Source: Acanthosoma haemorrhoidale
Lineage: Eukaryota > Arthropoda > Insecta > Hemiptera > Acanthosomatidae
Assembly (NCBI GenBank): GCA_930367205.1
Contig: OV884009.1
Span: 103,065,189 to 103,129,188, forward strand
DNA length: 64,000 nt
Reading direction: 5' to 3'
Part shown: positions 10,113 to 20,455 of the stretch, piece after piece
Layout of the letters: each line of letters begins with the position of its first letter
Numbering within the stretch: position 1 is the first letter of the stretch
The notes under the pieces: model-generated
What the model was told of the DNA's origin: nothing
Databases searched by the model: none
Seen by the model: only the letters and a program-made list of their open reading frames with translations
Program-made: the position numbers and the translations under genes

Positions 10113-11260
10113 AAAGTCCGTCTAATAACCAACGTGTATCGTGAGAATAATCAACAAGAGGAAGCTATTAAAACGCCATTACCTCTATTCCTTGTAGATC
10201 TTAAACAAACACTCTCAGGTTTAGGATACAAGGTTCACCAAATAACCAACGTGCTCCGTGAGGATAGGCAACAAGCCGAAGCGATTAAAACACCGCTACC
10301 CTTGTTCTTTGTCAATCTAGAGCTAACACCTGGAGTAGAGAAAATCTACAAACTAACTAACCTGAATTATACAAGAATACAGGTAGAACAACCATAACCC
10401 AAACGCAACATCGTCCAATGCCATAATTGTCAGGCATATGGGCACACCAAAACCTACTGTCACCACACTCCTAGGTGCGTTAAGTGCGGTGGTCAGCGTA
10501 ACAGCGGGCGGGTTATGCAAGAATCACTTGAAATCGCCCGAGGTAAACGTGCTCTGCCAAAAAAACTATCCGGACAACTAAAAGGGCTCCAAAGCCTATA
10601 GAATGCTGAAGTCAAGGAACGAACAACCTCGTCGGCCAGAAGAAGAGTTACAGGCACCTGAAGAAGTGACTCAGCTAGAAATCTGGGGCCTTCCGTATTT
10701 TTTGCTGATGCAGTACGAGACTAATCGAAGTGATCACCCAGATGAAAGGGCATAGTCAGGTACCGTATGTGTGAGTCATTTTTCATAACTAAATTACCCA
10801 TCACATAGTTCTTTTGGTGGCACATTATTCGCTCTTCCCCTTACTCTAGCATTGGTGTATTGCCCTCCTAATAAATCCATTTCCGATTCCCAAATCATCT
10901 CTTTTCTAGACTCCATCAGACATCGTTTCCCTGTGGGGGGGGGGCTTTAATGCAAAGCACAATCATTGAGGTTCAGAATCCACAAATACGTGAAGATGTG
11001 GTTGGCTTCCTCCACTCACACGGAAGTACTGCGCCACTATCTCTCCTGACACAGCCAGGATATTGGCCGTTTAATCCCAACCTAAATCCTGATCCCTTGA
11101 CTATGATCTCTCTTTAATTCTATGTCCCTAAAACCAATCACAAACTGCCTCCTCATTTATTTATTAGGTGCCCAGTTGATTGGGACCACTTGCGCTAGCA
11201 TTTTACAGATTCCGTAGACCTCAAGGTGCTATAATCATGTGCTACGTTCGGCGAATGAAT
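10113..11260 (+). mobile_element. Jockey-type non-LTR retrotransposon fragment (ORF1 and endonuclease)
   Basis: The plus strand contains a Pre-C2HC domain present twice in tandem (10,125-10,345), CCHC knuckles (CHNCQAYGHTKTYC, CVKCGGQ; 10,420-10,490), then a jump to the ORF2 endonuclease: LPLTLASVYCPP, the GGxFNAK motif near 10,940, and FYRFRRP at the end. A run of ten G (10,935-10,944) overwrites the position of the conserved aspartate in GDFNAK. Frames are broken. RT and the 3' end are missing; an LTR-like repeat follows. Related fragments lie at 60,190-60,560 and 61,330-61,480. Confidence 0.75.
10125..10397 (+). pseudogene. Jockey ORF1 Pre-C2HC domain with in-frame tandem duplication
   Basis: Two copies of ITNVxRExxQQxEAIKTPLP start at 10,125 and 10,242. 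They are 117 bp (39 codons) apart and in the same frame, joined by GLGYKVHQ. The second copy continues into PGVEKIYKLTNLNYTRIQVE and the zinc knuckles. The Jockey copy at 7577-7759 has only one unit. Either the domain duplicated inside this copy or two truncated copies were fused exactly in frame. Confidence 0.75.
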
Positions 11261-12047
11261 GATTTTTTTATTTAAATATATGCGGATACTTCTTCGCGTA
11301 CCGATACACTGATCTATATGATTTTCAGCTGTATCCAAATACATAAAACTTTAAGGCAATACCCACAAACACCACGCTAATTTGAATAATTAGAATATTT
11401 GAATTTTAGGGATGCCATGTAACTATTCAAGTACTGACCGATTTGATTTCTCTGTCAAATCTTGAGCGAATTCCATTCGCGTAAATTTATACTTCAAATT
11501 ATACTTTACTCTAGTGATTTTCTCTTTTCCGAATTGGAATCCCAAAGCAAAGTTACTTAATAAATTAACGTGTTGATCAAAATGGAAGGGATTCCATTTA
11601 TACAAAATAGAAATTAATAAACTATATTTTATTACTGGTGTTTTACTTTACAGAAAAAATATGGAGTTTAGTAAATTTAAATTAATAGAAGATTACAGAG
11701 ATCTTAGTAGCATAACTATAATTTCCTATTTAAATACATAGATGGTTTCAAGAGAGAGCTCCTATATAAAATATACCTAGTACCGTCTCCCAGTCGACCG
11801 TCAGATAATAAGAGTCGTTCCAAGACCATATACTTTAAAATACCTATATTACCTAGCCTGTACCTCTTCTCCTCAACATAGTGCACTGTCGGGGCATACA
11901 TTCTACGATCTTATAGAGTCAGATCAATAAACAAATAGGAATTAAGCTTCCCGCTGACTACGCCGCTAGAAAAGGTCAAAGACCACAGGTTTGATTAATT
12001 TCATTCTGACGCCTTTAGGGCAGGGGCTGGGTCGACGAGATATCCCC
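11238..12047 (+). repeat. LTR-like repeat family, copy A
   Basis: Starts TGTGCTACGTTCGGCGAATG and shares TACCGATACACTGATCTAT, TTGAATAATTAGAATATTTG and AATTAACGTG-TGATCAAAATGG with repeats at 30,984, 35,269 and 44,340. Its end (11,815-12,047, ending CCCCGACA) instead resembles the end of the solo LTR at 6682-7567. I read it as a decayed solo LTR; no clear target duplication was found. Confidence 0.5.
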
Positions 12048-14150
12048 GACACATAAAAATTTAGTTAATTGTATTATTGATATTACTTGGCTACAGTCGC
12101 TTAAAACATTTTTATTACAGTCCATAGGATTAGGTAGAATATATTAGGTGTTCATTGCCACGAGAGAGTGAAATTAGTTGGGGTAATGACTTAGGCTGAT
12201 GTTATATTTTCATCAAATTTATTAATGGTATGTGTGCATCACTAGGGCCTGATGTGAGGTGGTTGTTTGATATTAGCGAGATATCGGGATGTCAACATGC
12301 AGCCATATTATGTCGAAACTTTGCTCATCAATAAATTGGCAGCATGAAAAACTTACATCTCTCTTTCATCAGACTAAGACGATATCCTAATAAATTTCAC
12401 AAACTCGGTCAATATCTGTATATTCATATAATAGAATATATAATAATATTCATACAAACGGTTGTTCTAAACAATTTTTATTTTAACAAATATTTTAGAT
12501 AGGTTTTCATGAAGGAAAACTCGATAGGAAAATAAAAAAGGTAGAAACTTTCATCTAATACTTAAAAGTAATACAAAATTTAATAAATTACGGGTACAAC
12601 TCGGTATCTGATATTTAACCAAAAAATGTCAATAATAAATTTATAATAATTCATGGGTCAAGTTAATTTCCTTGAAAGTGCTCCTGAATGCACTGGTATG
12701 GGCTTAGGTAGCCGAATTAGAATATAAATGAAAAAATAAACTTTATTCTAGGATATATGCCCTGTAAGAATAACAGAAATGTTACTATTTAGGCACAATA
12801 TGGTTACACATAGCATTACAAATACTTATGCTTTCAATGAGTGAATTGATAAATAAATCATTTAATACAAACTGGCAAATTTTAGTAAAAAAAATCCTAT
12901 AAACATAGAATAAAAAAATAATAATTTGGAACAATGCAAATTAAATATAGCTGGCAGATTTTCGTCAACTCTCAAACTAGTTATTGGTAGATTGAGAGGA
13001 AGTACGAAAATAATAAAGGCAGGATTCGAAAATTCATAGGTTCTTGTCATTCATTTGTTGTTTTGACAATTTTTATGTAGGTATCTGTAAAGATATTTCT
13101 GTTATAGTTCAAGCAATTATATCTTTTAAAAGGCGTTTTAACTTTTTTACTATAATCTTTTTCAAGAACAGTTATTCATGAAAAAAATTATTCATGATTT
13201 CAAAAAATAAAACGTTTTGAAAAAAAAAATTGGGAAATTAAATTAAATCTAAAAAGTAAAAGTTCGAATGACATATTTTCGAAAATAAAAGTTAATTGTT
13301 ATTATGCATCGCAGGGGGGGGGAGATACTTCTGAATAATTTTATAATCTTTTCTTACAATCATCATTTCAATTATTCAGGCATATTATTGAATAAAATTT
13401 AATAAACCATAACCACAAAAAAAAAATACAAATAAATATAAACATAGCTTATAATTTTCAGAAGAAATGGCATCAATATTTGATTCGTTACTATTAATTT
13501 TGAATTAACGACGAAATCTATAATCATAAACAAATAGTTAACTAGCCAATAAAATAATTGACTACAATTCCAACTACTAAGTATTATGTGAAAATCAAAG
13601 ATAACATAGAATTAAATTAAATAGATAAATCTCTAGGAAAAAGTAATATTGAAGAATAGTATAGAGGTTAGAAAATAAACATATATATTAGCACAAGATA
13701 TTACACGGGACCAGATAATTCCTGGATAAGTGCAGAGGTTACCTATTCCCTGGTGATTGGTTAAATAAGGATCCTCACATATTCATAGTTTTCAATCCAT
13801 TTAGGAGCTATAGGAGAGGTTCCATCTCTTTATTATACTTGCTAATATAAGTATATGCTTTGAAACTAATTGCCATTCATTTAAAATTTCAGTATGTGAA
13901 AGATCTCAAGTAATTCAAGCCATTTAACTCAACCACTAGATAATATAATTTAATCAATAATATCAATTTGTTATAGAAGCCTCTTTGAATTAAATGTTTT
14001 CAAAACCCCTTTATTTAAAAATGTTTACAAAAAAATGAACACAATAGCATGAACAAAATGACAGATTAATGCATAACATCCATTTGAAGGAGGGTAGAAT
14101 TACAAAAACAGATTTTCTTTTTATAGGTAAAATTACAAAAATCAATAGAC
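12048..14150. other. No gene recognised
   Basis: Very AT-rich, with frequent poly(A)/poly(T) runs and no coding signal. A run of nine G is at 13,314-13,322. A short segment near 12,990-13,040 (AATAATAAAGGCAGGATT) resembles the complement of 47,510-47,560, so it may be a fragment of a dispersed repeat. Confidence 0.5.
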
Positions 14151-14640
14151 TGGACTAGGTGATGGGGCTCGCCTTTGGCTTACAAATATGGGGAAACATA
14201 CATACTAAAACTAAAACTAAAAGACTAAAACGTTACTGCCTCGACTGCCTTCTTCCATCGATAGAGGAACGGAGCGGGGGTTATCGTAATAAATACCGGG
14301 TTCGTCATATATTGCAACGAATCGAAGAATTTGATATGTCTACGTTGAATGAATACATCCGCCGTAGGCAGGTCAAACGCCTCGTGAAGCTCGGTGTTTC
14401 TCTGCTGCTCAAATGTAAAGTAGTATGTCTGACCACTTTCATCAGTATGCCGTTTTGAAATTGTTGGATTTGCCGCGCTGCCGTATCAGTCAGATGACGA
14501 AACTGCGGTGCACCATACAGCAGAGCAGGCCTGAGTATTCTCATAGATCATGAGCTTGAAGCGCAGTGATAGATGGGGGGAAGTCAATAAATGCGTAAGC
14601 CGGTAAGACTTCGTGAGTGTCTGCTTCAAATTCCTCGCAA
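14150..14640 (-). pseudogene. Jockey ORF2 C-terminal region fragment
   Basis: The minus strand from 14,640 reads LTKSYRLTHLLTSPHLSLRF in one frame, then RPALLYGAPQFRHLTDTAAR and QIQQFQNGILMKVVR in another, then a C-terminal stretch ending near 14,230. This is the post-RT region of Jockey-clade ORF2. The same region occurs on the plus strand at 55,740-55,930 (KSYGLTHLLTSPNLSLRLK). At least one frameshift separates the blocks, so it is non-functional. Confidence 0.75.
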
Positions 14641-14658
14641 AATAGTATTTGTATTATA

Positions 14659-14708
14659 TTCCTTTATTGTATCCTCCTATAATTACAATCTGCCTTTTAT
14701 AAGGCATA
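14659..14708 (-). repeat. Jockey-type 3' tail, subtype with TTATAAAAGGCAGATTG
   Basis: The minus strand reads TGCCTTATAAAAGGCAGATT followed by GTAATTATAGGAGGATACAATAAAG. This matches the minus-strand tail at 48,590-48,635 and is related to plus-strand tails near 49,550, 52,260 and 61,180. It lies upstream (on the minus strand) of the ORF2 fragment at 14,150-14,640, so it belongs to another insertion placed head-to-tail with it. Confidence 0.65.
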
Positions 14709-14710
14709 AA

Positions 14711-17700
14711 TAGTAAATAACTTGTTCTATTTGAATGCTATGTCATGTTTTTCATGCTAATTAAAACGTTAAATATGTTTCAACCCTCAAGGACTCAACC
14801 CTTAAATATGTTATATCAGCCCTTAAGGATAAAAATTGTTCATTTATATTAATAATTTATTTTTATTATTGATTTAGATATAGTTTTTTTATTTTGAAAG
14901 GTAAAGGAGTGGACGAAAGACTGACCCTCAAATTAAAATTACTGCCTAGAGAATACGCTAAGTTTTGGGCAGCTGACAGTCGGATGTTGAAACGAGTAGA
15001 ACCCATGGTTTATTAGTCCCTAAAAAAGTATACGTAATTTTCTTCTCGAAGGAAGAAATGGTAAAAAGTTGTTGAGATCCCTTACAGTTAAATTTTCTAC
15101 GTCAACCTTGAAACGGTCAAATATATGGACAACTATTTGAAAAAGTAGATGTCACTCTGGCAAAGCAACAAGCCTCCATTTCATCAATAAAACCAAGGAT
15201 GGGGGATATTCGATACATAAACGTTCAAAAAACTATGAAAGAAACTTCAACACTACTTATTCTCTAGAAATAGGCTGCGATATGGATAAACCGTTACTTG
15301 TGGAATGAAAGGAGGAACGGTTCCGATGGTGGAAACTATTAAGAACAGTGCACGGGCTGGATTTATCCATGTCGTTACCCGGTCTACGTTAGTTCCTATT
15401 AGCTCCTTTTCATCGGCCTTTCTCGTTCCTCGATCCACCCGACTCTCGTTTCGTTCCCCGGTCTTCGTCCTGTTCCTAATTGTTCCGTTCCACTCTGCCC
15501 CTCTAGCCTCGTTTTTGTTTCACACGAATCAGCCTCCATCCCTCGCTCACAATCTCAAATTTCCTTTTGCCCCCTGGTTGATTGGTAACGAAACATGGAA
15601 CCGTGTGCTTACTATCTCTTCTGCTTACACTAACATACCAATGGTTAATGCTTGTGAGTTATTTTTATCTTAGTCACGAGTAATCTGTTTGAAAGTTGAG
15701 CTAAATATCTCGAAAACTCTAATCGTTAATAACGTAGTGTATGCGATAGAAATATTTACTCGGGATTTTATCCTTTTTAAAATGTTGTACAAACGAACGC
15801 CGTAGTTTTATCCAATGACGATTCATGATTAAAAACATGGGGGGAAAAGTTAAAAAATCCAATCGACTTTCCCGGGCTACGCACGCCTGGTAAATTAACT
15901 ATTAATAAAACTGGTATTCGAGAAATCTATCAAATATTTTTTTCATATTTAATAGAACATGAAGTGAAAATCTCCTGATTAATATTTTACGTGTGGGGAC
16001 TTATGTGGACTAAAATTACAATTGTTTCAAAGTGTCATTAAAATCGTTTTCGCCGCCTTTATAAACCCCCTTATTCCTGAGATCCATCACTCTTCGCTTC
16101 AATTATTTATTTGTAATTTGTAATTTCTTACTTGAGCTGAAACATTTTAAAGGATAGTCACTGCTATAATTATGTGATGAATGAGAAATTGAGACAGGAA
16201 ATTGAAAAGAATCTCTTTCCTTAGTAATTTACCATATTCCATAAGATAAATATGGTCCTTTTGAACTTAGGGATCCTGTTTTCCTTGCTGAACAGGTACC
16301 CGTTTTTTTTTTCCTTTTTTAAGTTTTTTTTTCTATATAGCTCCCAGTGGGCTTAATGGCCAAGAGCGGCAGAGCAGAAGGGAGGGCTATATTGACTTTG
16401 TCAACTTTTTCCGAGCTGCAAAAGCTCACCACCCCTTACTCTCTTTTATTGCATCAAGCGATACTTATTTTGGAAAAGGGCCGGGGGAGTAAAAACGAAC
16501 GAAGGAAATATTGGGTTTAGCCTGGGTAGGTTGAATAGGATTAGGAGCTACAATGGAGCAGGTTATTGGGTAGTTGCATCTTTATTAGATTGTGCCAAGG
16601 CAGAAGCTGGGAGGGAGGAGCCACCATAATCAGCGCCACTCTACCACTCTATAGCTAACTATTATTGCTATAAAGCAGGATACCCGCTGAAATATTGATT
16701 AGTCGCCTTGTACTCATGTCACTTTTCATCTCTTCCTATTCATTAGCTCCCTTCAACAAAACTATTTGTCATCATACTCTTTGGATGTGTCATATATAAC
16801 TTTAGCCGAGTCCGAACGGAGGAGGTTCGACTTTCAAACAGAGCGATTTTCTGTTGTCGGACTGTCTGTGTGTCAAAAAAAAAAATTCAATCGGCCGAAA
16901 TGTTAAAGGTATAGCCCACAACATCTCAATATATCATGAATAAATGAAAGACTTTCAGGATAAAAGTCGGCCTTGTTTTAGTAACTTTTATGCTCAATAA
17001 ATCAAATTTCAGAAGCTATAAAATGTTTAATTATATGAAATAATAAACTGGAAGGTACAGGACTCGAACCCAGGACTTAATCAATAATAATTATAAATAA
17101 TAGTAGGAACTATACCATAAAAAAGTTTCTCATTCAAAAAAATTAAAAGTACGTATAATAGCCAAAGTCGGGCGATGCGATTTCTAAAGTTTGGCTATTT
17201 TATTTTATTTATTCTGTTGTTGTTGAAAAGGTCATTTATGTTCATTATAATGAATTATTTGTGATCAAGAGTTATTATATCCATAATCATTTAAGAAACT
17301 CCCACTGCGTTTCGTAAGTATATCTTAAGTATCGTTTCTTTACTTTCCTTCTTCATATACATATGAATAGAAAAAACGGATTCGTCAAACGTAAATAATA
17401 TAGATTAGAGAACTCAAACTTTCTTGATTCATGCAAATAAATCAACGTGTTCATATCTCTGGCGGATTAACGACATTACCAGATGGGGATGTACAAAGAT
17501 TACAGAAAAATGACTGGCTATTATCACTTGCATCACTAGGTAAAATGTAAAATTATTATTATAGATTGGTGAAATTCATTAATTAACCTTGTCAAAATTT
17601 CTGCTTTCATAATTAAAAGCCCGTGGTATAAAATTAATATACCCTATATTTATAATCATGTACTTTACATAGATCATCTTCAGTGTACCTTCCGCACCTG

Positions 17701-18048
17701 AAATTCAATGCAATTTCTCCTGGTGTTCCTATTTAAAGGAAGCTGCATAGGAATCTACTAGGTGCATCATAAAGAAACAAAAGAAAAAAATTGTAATTAC
17801 TATAACACTGTAATTTTAAAGAAAATAACGAAATGGGGGATTATTGTTCTCGAAGAAATTTAAGAAATAAATAATATAAAGTGGTCGGTCGAGAGAATTA
17901 CAAGCACAGGTAATTTGATTGTATTATTAGGCTACAGGTTACATTATTATACAAAACATATCAGCCTACCTCCAAACCTCAAAATTTAGTCCCCTATGCC
18001 TGCAACCTCCACCCCAACCGTATGAAACCACCTGACCTTATATTACGT
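14711..18048. other. Mostly unannotated; one GC-richer ORF and a tRNA-like relic
   Basis: No recognised gene. A GC-richer island at 15,250-15,680 holds a 122-residue plus-strand ORF (15,305-15,673) rich in Ser, Phe and Pro. It has repeated GTTCC words and no motif I recognise, and may be chance. The 16,330-16,760 stretch is also less AT-rich and could be conserved non-coding DNA. A tRNA-like internal promoter is at 17,048-17,124. Confidence 0.45.
17048..17124 (-). ncRNA. tRNA-like / SINE-head relic with A and B boxes
   Basis: The minus strand carries GGTTCGAGTCC (17,060-17,070), an exact match to the RNA polymerase III B box GGTTCGANTCC. Upstream is TGGTATAGTTCC (17,106-17,117), a fair A box. 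The 35-nt gap is right for a tRNA gene. The putative acceptor ends do not pair and the anticodon arm is not convincing, so this is a tRNA pseudogene or the head of a tRNA-derived SINE. Confidence 0.4.
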
Positions 18049-18053
18049 GTTAT

Positions 18054-19223
18054 TCTCCCGTGCCCGTAGCGACGATCAGAACTCTCCTGGCCTGAACGGT
18101 CAGGAATAAATCGAGCTTCATTATTTTGCTTCTCGCGCTTCCGAAGGACGATTGGGCCTAAGCAGGATGTGGTATCTTGGACGTTTGCGAGACTTAAGAT
18201 CCAATTACTTCAGATGAGACAGGCACGATCCTACGATATTGGTCAACTATAATATATTCAATATAAATACCGAGGCAAGGGGACTAGTGGTGAAATTTCC
18301 AGGACATCGCTACCTTTCGAAGGAACCTTGCGGCTATCAGAGCGGAGGGGAATCCCCCTAGGAACCAAACAACTTCACAAACCATATATAAGGCACCTTC
18401 AGTAATCTTAGCTTATCGTGTTTAATTTATATAGTTTGAATCTGTCTACGAGCTGGCTTGAATATTCAAGATGAGAAAGGCCTGACGATCATGGGCAGGA
18501 TACTGTTTTCCGGTCAGTTGACTGGAGCTTCTCGGAAGACGCTGGAAGATCGGCGCGGACGCCCCCACTACTTCACCCACGCCACGTACCGGATGACAAC
18601 GCCCGCCCAATCAAATCCAGGAGTGGACATGAGATATTTCTTTTGGCCAATAGAATGGGGGTAAGAAGATATAGCTCTGAAAACATCGAGAAGAAAAGGA
18701 GCCCACGGCTAACCCCGAACGAAGGAGGCCCGTGCCAAGTTTAACAGTTATTTCATTTTGTGAAGTATAAGGAAGTTATAAGTTAAAGTCAGTGTGATCG
18801 TAGAAGAAATATTAAAGGCATGACAAGGATTCAGTCAGGAAACTCAACAAAGGAAAATGGTTTGTATGGACAGAATAAAGGAAACATCAAACGAGCGGTG
18901 TTCTCAATGAATAATCATTAAGGCACCGAATACTAGTTATATCTTTAAATATAGACTGATCAGTATTATTTAATTGTTGTTTTGTAGATTTATTGTATAC
19001 AAAATAATTAAATAATTGTTTTATAGACAATAAATTATTTTTTTATATTAACAATTAGATGTTCAATACATCGTGTATAATAAATTAACCATTCCCAAAT
19101 TCATTTGGTATTTAATAAATGTTTGTTTTGAACTTCTGTCACTGGATTGTTGTATTAACTAGTCAGTTATAAAATTAAAAGTACATTATTTCCACTATAA
19201 ATAAAGTGGTGGGGGTCGCTACA
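18054..19223 (-). repeat. Solo LTR (~1.17 kb), reverse orientation, GTTAT target duplication
   Basis: Flanked by GTTAT at 18,049-18,053 and 19,224-19,228. Read on the minus strand it begins TGTAGCGACC, the same ten bases as the LTR at 6682, and ends ..CGGGAGA, one base away from a canonical CA end. The interior differs from the 6682 LTR, so it is a distinct family with the same terminus. A GTAGCGAC/GTCGCTAC inverted pair lies close to the two ends. The 68-residue ORF inside it is probably chance. Confidence 0.65.
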
Positions 19224-19318
19224 GTTATGTTATTATTATTATTACTACTTTTAAAAGTAGTCTAGTTGCTGGCTGGACCATTGTTCCTATTGACGCCCTG
19301 CATATTCATCAGGAAACG

Positions 19319-19380
19319 AAGTACGTTACTAATATACATTATTATTACATACTATGTAATAATATATTAATAACGTACTT
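19319..19380. repeat. 62-bp near-perfect AT-rich palindrome
   Basis: AAGTACGTTA at 19,319 is mirrored by TAACGTACTT ending at 19,380. Arms of about 28-33 bases meet at TTACATACTATGTAA; the left arm has a few extra bases. Related sequence (AAGTACTTATTAATATATATA, CGTAC) follows directly. It can form a cruciform or hairpin. It may be a foldback element end or replication-generated. Confidence 0.7.
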
Positions 19381-20090
19381 AGTAATGATACTAAGTACTT
19401 ATTAATATATATACGTACATAAGGGTTATTAATTTCAGTCCGGGAAACGACACAGCAAAATGAACAATACTGAGTTTATCTTCAACAAAATGGAAAACGT
19501 TAATTGTTTCATATTTCTATTGAAGTAAACTATCTATAACATTCTTACAAGGTTTTCAGAATTACTGTCTTCAAGAGTGGGCGATTTTTGTTCTTCTGTA
19601 ATTTCTTCCAAACAATTGTTCGAAAATTGTAAATTACCTCCTTGCTCAAAATACGAGCATGTGCTTGCTAACTCAGCTGTTGAAGCAATCAAACCTTTCC
19701 TGTTTGGTATCTTTTTTCCAATGTATTTTTAACCTTTTTGTAGGTCTATGTATTTATTATATTTTCATCTAATCTTGTAGAACTAATACAACCCTACTAA
19801 TAGGTAATGAATAAACGAACATATTGCAATCTGAGAATTGTGTACTTTGAAAGATGCAGTTTGGGAGAAATGAGAAACTGAGTGTCTCGGATGAATCGTT
19901 GGAACAGGTTTTCTTGTTGAACTAGACTGAACATGGTTTAGTTTTCTATATATATATGGGATCCTTTACCTTCACAGACATAATTTCTTATTCATCTGTC
20001 TTTTTAGTTCGAGTTGTAATTTTATACAATAAACGTGAAAAAGTTGTTGGTAAACAAGGCTAAAACTTCCAACAAAAACAAGAGACCTAG
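19381..20090. other. No gene recognised
   Basis: AT-rich sequence without coding signal on either strand. Confidence 0.5.
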
Positions 20091-20453
20091 TTGCCAAGAA
20101 CATTTGTAAATTTCTTGACAAAATATTTTACAGTAATTTCGAGAATTTTATATTGTTTCTGCTGCAATAAACCAGTTTTGACTGCCCAAAGTTTCCAAGT
20201 TCTTCCAGCATATCGGTACAGCAAAGCATTAAGAAAACAAGGAAAGAAAATGTTTCAACAAACTTTCTTTACTGCATTGTCAAGTGGTTCCACACCACGG
20301 GAGTCAAATTTTAATAAAGACGTGGGCCATGGTTTGGATATTCTCTTTTATAAAATTAACAACTATCATTTCAAGGATTTCTTGGAAAAGTATAATGGTA
20401 GAAAAATACTTGACCATTACACTCTGAGGAAAAAATATTTAAAAAGTACATAA
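20091..20453 (+). pseudogene. BED/hAT-like zinc-finger ORF relic
   Basis: A 120-residue ORF whose C-terminal half, FNKDVGHGLDILFYKINNYH then FKDFLEKYNGRKILDHYTLR, resembles the LxKLxNPxFRxFLEKYTxxxIPDESTLRKNY block common in insect proteins with an N-terminal BED-type zinc finger related to hAT transposases. Upstream CCNKP supplies the Cys pair. The matching HxxxxxH (QHIGTAKH) is in a different frame near 20,208-20,235, so the finger is frame-shifted. No DDE domain follows. It is most likely a broken domesticated or transposon-derived gene. Confidence 0.45.
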
Positions 20454-20455
20454 AT

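Noticed and set aside
15305..15673. 122-residue ORF as a possible host gene
   Set aside because: Low-complexity Ser/Phe/Pro composition, repeated GTTCC words and no recognisable domain; kept only as a note.
18458..18664. 68-residue ORF
   Set aside because: It lies entirely inside the solo LTR and on the opposite strand to it; no motif.
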